From: Sclerodactyla briareus
Taxonomy: Eukaryota > Echinodermata > Holothuroidea > Dendrochirotida > Sclerodactylidae
NCBI GenBank assembly: GCA_026419785.1
Contig: JAODTK010003654.1
Location: 186,001 to 250,000, forward strand
Direction of reading: 5' to 3'
DNA length: 64,000 bases
Within the stretch, counting starts at the first letter, position 1. The number at the start of each line of letters is the position of its first letter. A program made the position numbers and the translations under genes. Below are positions 21,666-33,685 of this stretch, in pieces. Under the pieces are notes generated by a model, which was not told the DNA's origin, searched no databases, and was given only the letters and a program-made list of their open reading frames with translations.

Positions 21666-24270
21666 AGATAGCTTGATGTTGGATGAGTGTAGACGAGAAA
21701 CCAGGGCAACATGTGCCGGGTAAAAAACAGAAGACACACAGTGGAAGAAAACAATGCATGTGAGACAAGCAGCTGTCACAGTCCTGGGTCAGAGTTCAAG
21801 GTATTTAGAGTTAACGGTCATGCTACCAATCCTATTTGAAATGGAAACAGAGGACAGAGGACATACATGTGTCAAAACCCCAAACCCATAATTTAGAGAT
21901 TCAGCCAGGTTAACCTTTCAAGTTCATAACCTTCATGAATGCACCTTGAAACTTGAAAGATAGTATTCATACAGATGAATGAAATTCTCATTACATAACT
22001 CATAACATTGCGAACAATTTCTTGTTCAGGTCCCTACTATAGTTTGCTTATACAGGTGTCTTTTAAAAGTGCAGGTTTTGCAATGACTTTCGATTTCACA
22101 AGTTCCCAGGGTACCTCGTGTATCAGCTGAAATTGAGTCTGAGGTTTTGATTTCCTCAATGTAACAAATGGAAAGTATCAAAACATCTAAACAATATTGA
22201 AGTATCAAAATATAAGTCCATTTACATCATGGCCATCATTGTACTTGGCCATTGTACTTCAACCTCAGTGCACTGTCAGAACTAGGGCTGAAATTAGTGC
22301 AGAAACGATTTCAACCTTCCCTATAAATATGTGCGGTGTCAAATTAATGGAGTAGTTCACAATGACAGGACAATCTCTTGAGATTTGCCAGTCTGATTTA
22401 AGTGGTTGACGCAAGTCATAAAATTGGGAGACTCATTACAACCATGAAAGGAAGTCATTCTCATTGGGTTTTCTTTTAAATCCAAACTATACTTTGTTCA
22501 GAGAAACATTTTTTACATTTCATGTATTTCAGTGAACACGCTAACGCTAGTTCATCAAAATATGCAATTGAGTACACTACATCATGACTGGGGGACTGGG
22601 AAAGAATAAAAAGCTAGACTATGAATATTATTCAAGAGGCAAAAGGTGTTACACTATCTAGCAAACTTGAGAAATGGGAGAATTTCATTCTGTGGAATTT
22701 CTGAGGTGGAAGTTGAAAGCAGAGTGACGAAGCGAAAATCACTGCACACCAAACAAGTGGAAAAGCCATCACAATCACGAGGGACGATCATTACCGGCGC
22801 CGCCGATGCAACACTTTGGCCGATAGTGATTTCTGGGAGGAGAAAACAACATTGAAGATTGTGTTGAAGTCTGTGTTGACACAGTGTTCATTAGTGTGAT
22901 TCATGAAAAAAATAACCTTGAACAAAATGTCCGAAAATTCACTTGTCACAAAGCTTGCACACATGCTCCACTTCCACTGTGTACTAAGCAGATGACTGCT
23001 GAGGGGGGGGGACAAATGCCCTGGCCCACACAAATTTGGAGGCCCGGAGAATGTTGTGAGTCCCGAATTTTGGGAAGAAACAGAAGCGAAGTTGGGTCGG
23101 AACAATTCTGTTTGGAACTCGAAAGACCAGCTCTTCTGTTGATGCCCTTGGACAGAAAATACAATGTCCATTTCTCTGCTCTGTAAAGTGCCTAATTAGG
23201 GATGAAGAACCTGGAGCACGCAAACAAGCCTGGCAGTACCTGTTGCTATCCACTCTATGGGGTCGCCAGATTTTGTGTCTAGTACCTGTAGGTACGAGAA
23301 GCATGTGGTTATGATAATGTTATTGTTATAACTGGGTTATTCCCTGGCTTCTGCCACTATGGCGAGAACCATGCTGAGCAGATTGGTGGGAACTTCCCCA
23401 GTGAAGCTGGGAATTATAATTTTTCTAATCCCAGAATGATGCATGTGCTAAAAAATTTGTTCTCCTGTTATTCAATCAATAAGTTACATTTTTGACGAAC
23501 ATCTTCCATAGTTGATACTGAGTACATTGAAACCTCTAAGATACTTTGGGAGCATCTTTAACGCAACATCTTCAACCGCAATCATAAAATTCCACGTCCA
23601 CCCTGGGAAAAAGAGAACCAACGTGCTCAATATTACTTTCAGTTCGGTTGGTTGCCAACATGCGGAAGAATCAATCATCCGGTCGGCATCTATGACGATT
23701 ACACAGCCACATCACTATAAATTAGGAGAACATCAATGTCACCATATGACCAACAGGCAACAGCTTACATGTACGTGCTGTAAGGGACAACATTAAACAT
23801 TAAACAGAGTGACAGTGCAGCATTCATGTTGAATGACTGTTTTACAACACAATGGTGCAAAGTGCATACACCACTGGGGCTATCAGTTAAATTCTTACGA
23901 TGTATGTAATATTTTCCTCATAAAATTTCCCTAACTTTGAATGAAACTGCAGTGGATTGAAGAAATCAGGAACAAAATGTCCTACTCTTTTAATAGTTCC
24001 GGTATCTCTGTTTTGGACTGCTGTGTCAGCGTCGTTCATGAACGATTCAATCCTTCCTGACCCTAAACTAAACGGAGTCATGTCTTGATGGGGTATGATG
24101 TGGAACCCAGAATGTGGAAAATATGTTGGCCTACCCTCCCCAATGAATTAATTGAATGAATAGTAGAGAAACATAAAACCCCTACACACCAAAATCATAA
24201 TAATATTGATTTCCCTTTGCATTCCAGTACACATGTGACTGTGATATTTAAACAAGGTCACCGGGCATAG

Positions 24271-24519
24271 ATGGATTACCAAGAGAAGCTTAATATTTGT
24301 GCTGCATTGATTTTGCTCAAAGCATTTTCCATATGCACTTCGGAATGGAGACAGATTCAACCTGAAGGCCTAAAAACAGAAAATCAGCCTTGGGAGAATT
24401 TTTGTTATCAGGCTAACATTACAAATTCACCAAGTCCTGTCATTCCGATCCTGGATGGCTATTCGCATGACACTGTCATTTCTGGTATATACTGCTGGAT
24501 GTTCAAAATTAAAATGTGA
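24271..24519 (+). CDS. Small ORF with signal-peptide-like start, doubtful
   Basis: An 82-codon plus frame starts at ATG with MDYQEKLNICAALILLKAFS, a charged start then a hydrophobic core, followed by a hydrophilic part with an N-glycosylation-type sequon (NIT) and several Cys. It could be a small secreted protein or a first coding exon. There is no promoter, no donor and no recognisable family. It lies inside an intron of the minus-strand gene on the opposite strand. Chance is the default explanation. Confidence 0.12.
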   Translation: MDYQEKLNICAALILLKAFSICTSEWRQIQPEGLKTENQPWENFCYQANITNSPSPVIPILDGYSHDTVISGIYCWMFKIKM

Positions 24520-25259
24520 ATGGGCAGGTTGGATATGGATGGGTAAGATGAATAGTATTAACAGGTCGAGGTAAAAATTATATGGGCAGGAGGGCAGGTA
24601 AATATCTTTTTTGCGATTTTTATATTTTACCATGAATGTACGCTATACAACATACAGGATTCAGCCAACCTCACCATTGTACAGGATAGTCGTCGATCAA
24701 ATTTTCCAGCCAGTATGCCACTTCCTACACTCGTGCATCATCCCACATATAATGCAACTCTCATGAATTTATGTGTGACTGAATTTTTTTCTTTAATTCC
24801 AAAAATATTCCAAATGGGGACTCATCCCCCTCTCCCTACTTGAACAATTATCAGTTTACCACCGAGTGTGCCTCCTCTCACAATTCTCATTTTTCTGAAT
24901 AATTGACGAGAGACACATCTTGGAATTCATATTTGCTGATGCTCCACTTCATCCAGAATAGACAAGATTATGTCTCTGAATTATGATACCTCACGATCTT
25001 CTGGAATACTAGCCTCAGTGAAAAGCTGCTCACACTGTGCATTGATTGGTTGTTCAGGTAATGCAACAGGGCACAATCAACATATAATATTTCCAGTCTA
25101 GGATGTGATACCGAGTCTTCGTAAAGACAAGTGGGAAGTAGCATTGAGATTCAACAGATAAGGAATAATGGAGGAGTGGGGAGGGGGAGGGAATTTACCG
25201 AAGACCTTGGATAAAATAGCATTCAAGCCATATTCCTCTTGAGTGCTCAAGCCGAGGTG

Positions 25260-25476
25260 TCATGTAGGGACCATGTCACCAGTCACCATCATCCGGAACA
25301 CATTCACAAAATTATGGACAGTAAGTACTTGGCCACGCTCCTGAGGTACGCGTGGATGATGCAAACCTGAGAATGCATACTCCATGTGAACTACATCTTC
25401 GTGCCTGCCCTGTCCTCCAAAATCGTAGGTTCCTGAAGCTCTGACATCCACGAAGTAATGTCCTCATGCCATCCAA
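25260..25476 (-). CDS. Possible alternative exon, all three frames open
   Basis: The minus-strand acceptor ATTTGTTTCCAG (exon edge 25476) is strong. In the phase required after exon 36670-36854 the frame reads GWHEDITSWMSELQEPTILE and seven more residues before TAG at 25391-25393. A second frame is open to TAA for about 53 codons. The third opens after a TGA and runs to a stop at 25260. Such openness and balanced composition suggest former or present coding function, but no donor is clear. It may be an alternative terminal exon or a mobile-element remnant. Confidence 0.2.
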
Positions 25477-26824
25477 CTGGAAACAAATATTTGACAGTGC
25501 CCAGAGTCTCCAGAGAGAGGTCTACTGTTCAGCTACACATGAGCAGAAGTAATTTCCAGATTTCTCCCGGGAAATATTAGCAATTTGTTTGACATTGCAG
25601 GAGCAGGAATGAAAAAAAAGGTTTTTGTGATTAGAATGGTTTGGTTTCAACTGGGGTTAATTATGACTCAGCCGCAATGGCTGATGATGGGTGTTTATAA
25701 CTAGCTTTCTTGCATTTGTCCTGGTCTAATGGATTTTTTTCTTTCTTTCCAGAGGATGCTTGAAAAGAAGTAATCGTTCATCAGACGCACAGAGACAGTG
25801 AAACAAATGATATGAACGTAGGAGAGGTAAATGCAGTTCTCCCGAGGGAAAGGGTTGGAGTCACATGGGTGGGGGCTTCTAAAGGGAGGGGGTAGCAGGG
25901 GGAACACCAAGGTGATCAGCTGATTAATTCCCATGAAGGTGCTATTGATATTTGAAAATTTGCCTTCACCTCATTTTTGGTGGAAAGAAGAGATGGGGTT
26001 TCCTTTCTCTTTTTTTTTCAGAGGGGGGTGGATGGTTCCACCACATATGCATCCTCACATCAGTTGGTCCACCACTAAAATGACAACAAATAACCAACTT
26101 AGAAGACCATTGAGTTCTACCTCCATGGTCAACTAGCTCCGCCTTATACAGGTCGTATGTAATACCAGGTGGAACACAAGTGGTATTAGGCAGTTACTGA
26201 AAGAAGACCCCTTAAAAGTGTTGATAATGAAGTCCATGCTTAAACGGTTAGTAACTGTAGAATAGGGTGTACAGTATTCAAAACATGCAAAAGGTTAGTA
26301 CATCATGTGCACTACCTTGAAAGGATATTCAGAGCAATAACATATAGGGAGGTTGTGTTGGAGGAGTGACAGATATTAGGCCTACAGCAGACTTTACGGA
26401 AGGTCAGTCACACTGCAGCATATTATGTTGTGCTATGATTCCATTCTCGGAATCTGCCTAACCAAACCAAATCCTTCATTACTTATTACGGCCAAAAGAC
26501 CCTTCTGCAATGATACTGGACCCGATTTGCTAGTTGCCAAAACATGAGTAGCTCTTTCCTGCCTTCGATAATCACATATTTCCCGTTTGTATGGCTGACA
26601 CATAATATCATGCCATTCCACATTTTTGGAGTGATGCCACTCAGGAATGTGGTTTGTTTTGAATACTTTTGATTTGGGGATGGTAATGTGATGGAATATT
26701 AATTTTACAGAATGTGTTACCTACAGCTAGGCCTCGTTGTTCAGCCTGAAATTTGAAAAGATTGTGTAACAGAATAAAAAGAAATTGTTGTAGTGTTCTT
26801 TTATAGTTTTTTTCGTGGTTCACT

Positions 26825-27144
26825 TGCTTGAGCGAGGATCACCCTATTCAGGCCGGCAAGGAGGCAACCTGGCTACTGCACCTATGTCAGCTGCGAATCC
26901 CTCACCAGTACACGAATAATGCATGCCTCTTTGCGGAACCTAATGCGGGTGTGTTACGCTCACGCAACGGCAACTTGCAAGTGCCTACCCCTCGTTTGTC
27001 CCTGCTCCAATCCCTTGTGCTGAGCGTCCAGCGAGAAGGCACCGTCCCCATTTTTCAGTCTTCGGTATGACCCTACCATGATATTTTGAACCCCGGTATC
27101 CCGGTGAAGGCCGACGCTCTACCAACCGTGCCAACCACTCGGTT
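26825..27144 (-). mobile_element. tRNA-derived SINE
   Basis: Read on the minus strand, the head has an A-box-like GTTGGTAGAGCGTCGG and a B-box-like GGGGTTCAAAAT at tRNA spacing. A body follows with 'ATACCGAAGACTGAAAAATG' and 'CTCGCTGGACGCTCAGCAC'. The A/B box spacing identifies a Pol III promoter of tRNA origin, and the lack of a full cloverleaf and the long tail make it a SINE rather than a tRNA gene. I recall similar bodies in other marine invertebrates (not searched). Confidence 0.7.
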
Positions 27145-28481
27145 GTGTGACAGTCCTTCAAACATGTACAGTATCAGAGTGGAAGATATACCCATATATG
27201 ACTGCTGTATTAATTATAGCCTCAGCCCGTATGAATTCACTGCGATTGAATTCAACAGTACAGAAGGATAGATTATTTAGACACTGTGTTAAAAAAATTA
27301 TTCAAGCTGTGCATGCAAGCAGAACGGGGTACAGAGTAAATATGCACATCCATAGCATGCCCCCTAGCGAAAAAGTCACCAGTACTGGCAGGGTACCATT
27401 GGTAGGATATACCTATTGGAATATACACCACGAAATAAATATGGAAGCAGTATTCCTGGTGTCGGCCAATTATACGGGAGATGCATGCATGATGTCTGGA
27501 AAATGCAAAGTAGCCACCCCCTAACTCCAAATTATGGAATTTGAAAATAAACTAGCAGTGATTGTTGATTAGCTTTTACTTTTCCCAAGTTTTCCTTCCC
27601 AGCTTTTTCATGCTAATTATGCTAATAATGACACAGACTACCTTAACGTTGTGCAGGACCTAACGGAGCGTGCTATGTTCACAGTATATTAGGCTACAGA
27701 GGCATGTATATACATTTCAAACTACACCCAAAATTCGGAGCTTCAAACATGATTTTTGCTCTAATATTTCAATTTACTTAAATTAGTCTCACCATGATTA
27801 TTGTTGGCATACGAGGTGCGGCGACCACCGTATAACTCTACATAGAAATTTCTGCCATTTTGCATTTAGAAGCTAAAACACAGGAGGTAGTATACACAAA
27901 TGGAATTCGTCTGTTGTATACTTGGTACGATCAATTTAAAACCTTTTAAATATGTCCATACATGTGTGTAGCAATTATGGAGAGGGATTGGTAGAACACC
28001 TGTTCGGCCTGTCTATAGTTTTTGTGTTTAAACTGACTGCTATGCACTTCCAAAATTATGTAGCCATTTTGTTTATTTGAGAAGCATTGCGCGATGCTAC
28101 GACAGCTATTCCAACGCTGGTAACATTTTCTTCCTGATCCCAACCATTGTTTGTAGGTTACACAGGTTCCCATTGTGCTCCCTCCTGCATGTCAAGGGGT
28201 AACGCAAAACAGGCAATGTCCTTTATTTTCACACTTGTTTCAGCTGAAATTTGGTCTGAGGTGTGAATAGAAATGAAAAATCACAAAACACTATAGAGGC
28301 ATGGCCATTGCATTCAACCACAACTATGCATTACATGAACTTCTGTTGCCTGCTTATTCATTTTAACCCTCAGAGTGCGTGGCCTCTGGTGATCAAGTGA
28401 GGGAACATGGGAATAGTTCCAAGCTCCTTCTTTCTTCACTTATAGGCAAGATGCAGATTAACATAAAAGAACCTTGAAGAT
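27145..28481. other. Intronic DNA, nothing recognised
   Basis: A 125-codon plus frame (27147-27524) partly overlaps an 85-codon antisense frame. No splice signals or known motif were found. Confidence 0.5.
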
Positions 28482-29213
28482 GTAGGGTTGCGCGGTATAC
28501 AGGTATTCACGTTAGTACCGGTGACTCGCGGCCACCGGTACGCGAGAGTACGACGGCCGTATGCACAGGTACTATGACCGGGTAATGGCTAAAATACCGG
28601 TACTGTTTTTTGCTAAAATACTTGGTGCTTGTAGTAAGTGTCAGTTTTGGCGGCCGCACACATCGTGTTTCAAGCATTAAATTTACCCATTAACAAAATG
28701 TCCCTTTTTTTTTATAAAGAAATTAAACTCTGTTGTCTATCAAAATCACATGGAATTTTTTTTTGGCGGTCAGATTTCTAGCTCCACAGTGGGTACCAAC
28801 AACCATATACCAGTTCCGCGAAATGAAGGCTTTTAATACAGACCTGCAGGCACACGTATTTTGCATTGCGTAGATGATTGTGGTCGCGAGCTGTAGCGTA
28901 AACAGAGTATATTACCATTCCACTGCTCAGTGTGTGGGCCTTGTAAAATGAAGACAATTTGAACACTGAAAAAGTGATTTCAGCCAGAATATTTTTATAT
29001 AGCACAAAAGAGCAAGGAGAGGGGATACAAGGAGAGCTTGAAGTTATATTGAACTGCATGATACAGAGCTGTAAGTTGCACAGTATAACCAAGTAACAAT
29101 AACGATCCCTGATGTTTTTCTAGACATACGTGAATACCAGTACCAGCACCAATACCGGTGCCAGGGCACCGGTAATACCAGTTCCAAAAAAATATAGGTA
29201 CCGCGCATCCCTA
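28482..29213 (+). mobile_element. Non-autonomous hAT-type DNA transposon, copy A
   Basis: Terminal inverted repeats TAGGGTTGCGCGGTAT and, at the far end reversed, TAGGGATGCGCGGTAC. The flanks share TGAAGA (TTGAAGAT left, CTGAAGAG right), an imperfect 8-bp target duplication as hAT elements leave. Subterminal regions repeat CCGGTA-type motifs. The interior is AT-rich without an open transposase frame. An inverted homologous copy is at 39690-40749. Confidence 0.8.
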
Positions 29214-29259
29214 CTGAAGAGCATACTCATATTGACCCATTAGTGAAGCTAAATTGAGC

Positions 29260-30070
29260 TGGTAAAGCGGCCCCTTACTCCATTTTCGATAACCTATGAC
29301 CAGACATGAGAAAAAAAAATAGGTTCAGGAAGTTTCAAATGCATCCCTTGGCACTGTTATACCGCTACAGGGATGTTTCGAGAACTTGGCCTGACCTAAA
29401 ATAACATCCGGACCTAATGGAATTACCGTGTCTACCAGCAAAATTGACTGGAATGACAGATTTCCACACATTTCTCATGCCCTCTACTGAAATTACTTCA
29501 ATCTTCACAGAAGAACAACATGGTCTTGTGCTTGTGACAAGAGAGCTACACACAAATTTCAACTGGATCAGACCAAGCCTTCTAGACATATCATGTTGAT
29601 GAAGATTGTTCAACTTATGACCTCTGACGACCTCAGATGGTGTTAGACCTGGTCCAAACAATGAGGTTTATCGATTCATCATGGGGAACACACAAACCAA
29701 GTCTGAGCATCACCCACATTGGTGGGGATCAGTTATTGTGTCTTTTTTACCGAAAATGACTCCCACTGAACAAACACTAAATTTTCACAACTTTCCACAT
29801 TTTTACGGAAAGTGACCCCTGGTCTCTACCAAAAACAAATTGGTTATTGTACTTCACATAGAAAAGCTAAACATTTTAGCTTGAATGAACCAACCATCTG
29901 GACTTCTCACAAGAATTATCAGAATTTTACCTCTGTTGACCTCTGAACTGACCCAAAACAATAGGGATCAATACCATCATGGGGAACACACAAACCAGTC
30001 TGAGCTTCCATCAACTCGACCCGATCAAGTTATCATGTTTACAAGCCAGGCATCACATACATACATACCA
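29260..30070 (+). repeat. Diverged TGACCT-family repeats ending in CATA
   Basis: About two diverged units with 'TGACCTCTGACGACCTCAGA', 'CATGGGGAACACACAAACCA' and 'TCAGACCAAGCCTTCTAGAC', ending in a short (CATA)n at about 30055 as the 43.5-kb copy does. Confidence 0.75.
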
Positions 30071-31984
30071 CAACAGCAGTACACATCAGTAATGAGCAAG
30101 TCTTATTTTAAAATGCGTGTTCTGGAGTTTAGCTGTGGCTGACAAAATTCCATCGTAGTCCACACGAGTGAAATACAGTAAAAAAAAAAAAACTCTGCTA
30201 CATCAAGAATACTTCCAGCTATCATACAGTTGCCATTCAATACGCATGAATAATAATAAATATTTGTGTATATATGTTATGTCCAAGGTTAGTGTTCATT
30301 TCTACTCCGGATGGATCTACCATGCATTTCCCAAACCAGTCATGCGATACATAGCACTACACGACTACGTGGATATGTCACCACCAGGGCGGTGATATTA
30401 CGACCACTGTGATGTGGAAAACAGAACCAGTACCCGGTCGATTGGTGGGCCTGTGACCAGACGTCTCGTTTTAATATGAAAAGTTTCCCGGGGCAGCTGG
30501 GGAAGGGAAGAAAACTGCATGGGAGGGAGTGAGGAGAACACACACATATAATGGAGAAATTATTGAGTATTGGGCAGAGCAGCGGTCCTCGCGAACACAA
30601 GATCTCCCAATCACCTGGAAAGACATAACAGTGCAGTCAAAATGTAACAAAACACCTCAACAATTGCCACACAAACTTAACTGTCTTCATTTTTCAGTTT
30701 CTAGAGCATTTAGGGAGAACATATAGCAAAATATAGTGGTTTATTACTTACAGGAGGTCAATGCCCTTTACAAATACATACACATTACGCCTAAAGTCAC
30801 TTTGTCTCTCTCTGCACAATACAACACTGACCTGCCTGCATCTCAGTATGCAAGGGAGGGGAGAGCAGGATCCAGGGGGTCAAGACACCCCAACTTTCCT
30901 GAGGTATTATATTAACTGGGTACAAATATTGGCGCCGATTCGTCTCTGATATGGGGGGGACATGGCCATTTAAAAAAAAATAGTGTGTGGAAAAACACAA
31001 ATTCAATGGGAAGCAGTATCAAATATTGGTGGGGAATGTGTCCCCAACATACCCATGGTTCGTGCGCCCATGACGGGTAGGAAATGGCAGGCAAATGTAT
31101 GTAACTATTTGAAGAGAAAATAGGCCCTGCTTGGAAAGACAAGCGATATATTTGTATGTGATCATTGTACAGCGGACGTACATTTGAATTGCAGGAAGCT
31201 GTGGAGACAAATTTTAAGTATAGCAACACGGATGTGAAAAGTTACCAGTTTGTGTGCATGTAATATCAAGGCAAGAAGCAGAATCCCCTCCTAGCAAGAG
31301 TGCCCCCATACATTTTTCCTGCAAGGGTATAGGTAGGGTGATCCATGCCAAAAGTTGTTTGCACATGCCTCACATGTGGACATAGCGAAGATACAAAAAA
31401 ATGGGTATTGTTCATCTCCATATTCTATATACTGACATCAATTCAGTATAGGAGAATTATCACTGCCAGACAAGGTGCCTAATAGGCCTCGATACATAAT
31501 GTTTTTTTGCCCACCTAAAACAATGTTCTTCATTTATTATGAAGCAAATTGTTCTAGTTCATTTGGACTATTCATAAACCCAGGCACCTCTGAAGGCCAT
31601 TCAAATGTTTGCCAATTAATGTTCACTGTACACATGTACCTAGTTTGATTCAAGGACAGCAGTGTCTGGCAATTAGGTCTTTATTGACCACAGATGACCT
31701 TGGAAACATTTCCCCACCAAAATGTTCCTGATATGTACCCTTAGGCAATTCTCAAATTGTAGAATTTAGCATAAATTATACAAATTAGCATACACCACGC
31801 TTAAAATATATTGCAGTACTGACTAAGGCATCTCTTGAAACGTCCCATTGAGTTTCAAACTAATATCAAGAATTTGTTTTCTCAAGATACATGACGAATG
31901 GACGGGGAGACATTGGCAGCTGCAATAGCTCCTCACCAATAGACGGAAAGCATTTTAGACAATATCACTGTGCCATGGTACAAT
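30071..31984. other. Intronic DNA, nothing recognised
   Basis: Several open frames below 106 codons on both strands overlap each other. No splice-bounded coding island. Confidence 0.5.
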
Positions 31985-32720
31985 GGCTTTTTTCAGGGCC
32001 TTTCAATTCTTGAATAAACAGCTTTGTGGCTTTAATTGAACACCCTTGCTTCATTATATAATGCAGATAATAGAGGAGGCTTGTAAATAGGTGGAGAAAA
32101 ACAAAGGCGTCTTCTGGACGCACGTCATATTCCTTTCCGTTACAGAGTTAGAGGCCTCTTATTGAATTTTTGCTGTATCTGCAACAGATTTGGAAAGCCT
32201 CCCATCACGCAAAAATAATTATGTTATGCTTGCATGATCCTGCAAATAGGCCTTGTTTTCTTTGAAAACTTTCACATTAATTTCACTTTGAAACAAAATC
32301 AGTTTATGAGAGGGGGCTGCTGTAATTGTTGGTATTGTCAGTGGTTACTCTGTGAAGCAAGGCAGTGAACTTCTGCCGAATTTGAAACATTTAACACAAT
32401 GGAACATGAATACATAACAATTTGTCTGTGTTGTTCAACTGGGATGTCATGAGTTATTGTGTAATGTAATAGGGTTTCTCTTTCATTTCTCTACACAATG
32501 GACCAAGCTTTGAAGGCCATAACCTTTCACACAGGACCTTGTATTGAAAAGGGGGTTTGTATCTATACTGTCACAATTCTCGCCAATAGCATCACTAATT
32601 GTATATTATCTGAGCCTGCAATTGTCCTTCAAACATCTCTGCTTAGCCTGGAATTTGAAATTGTGACAGTTTTCTCCCTACACAAAGAACCTTTCATCTT
32701 TGACCTAATATGCTAGGAAT
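31985..32720 (+). repeat. Dispersed repeat family 3, copy 2
   Basis: Same order and orientation as 15400-16200, with 'TGGAAAGCCTCCCATCACGC', 'GGTATTGTCAGTGGTTACTC', 'ATGGACCAAGCTTTGAAGGC' and 'GACCTTGTATTGAAA'. The minus frame corresponding to the ENaC-like ORF is broken by stops here. Confidence 0.65.
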
Positions 32721-33264
32721 TGGCATGTACAGCCCCCATGGACTCTCAAAAGAGTACGTGCCATGTAGGGTTCCGTAAATTGACAACTATCCTACAACGG
32801 AAACAAACTATGGCTTCAAGGACCCATCAAGGACCCTCTTCACAATGTTTATGATGACAGGGTTAATTTTTGTTTTCCTCCAATTTTACCACACCTTCCA
32901 GAGCATTTCCTATGCCATTCACTACACAACTGCACTTAACACACTGCAATATATATAGTATAGCTGCCATAACACAGACATTATGACTCTACCTTTGAAA
33001 TGACAATTACTGCTAATAATTTATTTATAATATATTCACAGATTCTGCACAGCCCAAGGGCTTCCCCAATCAATCAGGCACAGACTGGTTCCTTAATTCA
33101 CCTGACTTCATGTCATACTGCTTCAATTTCCCCCTCTGTTTATATTTGGTAGAATTATCCCTGTTGTAGTATATTACACAGGACAGTTTCAGGTTGTATT
33201 ATGCAAGGTAACATATTACGTATGGACAAGGCAGTGGATGTGAAAACTTGAGTGAAGTAGAATA
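32721..33264. other. Intronic DNA, nothing recognised
   Basis: AT-rich, no feature identified. Confidence 0.5.
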
Positions 33265-33272
33265 CAGGAGAG

Positions 33273-33677
33273 CAGGGTTCACGATAACGGGAGCCCAGGG
33301 GCTATTAGCCCCCTAAAATACATCAATAACCCCAGGTCCTAATGAAATTATATAACCCAGGGCTATTTTGGGGCAAAAATAGCCCCTGGGTCTTCACTTG
33401 GTCACATTTTGGTAGGCCTAACTAATGAATGCAGCAAGTATTATTTCAATGTTTTGTTGACAGACTGCTACTTCAGTGTATGTAGTGTAGTAATGCATGT
33501 GAGCTAGGTTCTTTACTGTTCTATAGCCTCTAGGGTTGATTTTTCTCATTTGAAGCACTGGTCCGCCTCCGTCCTGGTTCTGCCAAGTAACCCCCGTCCC
33601 ATGCCAGATTCCCCACAAACCAAGGGCTCTTTCTTGTGAAGAGTAACCCTGACTCCTGACCCTTATTTTGCACCCTG
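33273..33677 (+). mobile_element. 405-bp hAT-type MITE with perfect 8-bp target duplication
   Basis: Flanked by CAGGAGAG on both sides (33265-33272 and 33678-33685). The left terminus is CAGGGTTCACGATAACGGGA and the right terminus read inward is CAGGGTGCAAAATAAGGGTC, an imperfect inverted repeat starting CAGGG as in many hAT elements. The left part carries inverted blocks of 'GGGGCTATTAGCCCC' type that can form a hairpin. No coding capacity. Related sequences lie at 46882-47488 and 55310-55430. Confidence 0.88.
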
Positions 33678-33685
33678 CAGGAGAG

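Larger units (their letters stand above)
21666..26824. other. Long intron, mostly unassigned
   Basis: No exon is firmly supported. Patches at 22640-22860 and 22980-23310 have balanced composition and open frames on both strands. Items at 24271-24519 and 25260-25476 are listed separately. Confidence 0.45.

Noticed and set aside
22984-23304. Zinc-finger-like minus ORF (C-x2-C ... C-x2-C)
   Set aside because: Spacing fits no finger class I know, the opposite strand is equally open, and there are no splice boundaries.
27050-27144. A tRNA gene
   Set aside because: A- and B-box-like sequences are present, but there is no complete cloverleaf or acceptor stem, and a SINE body follows.
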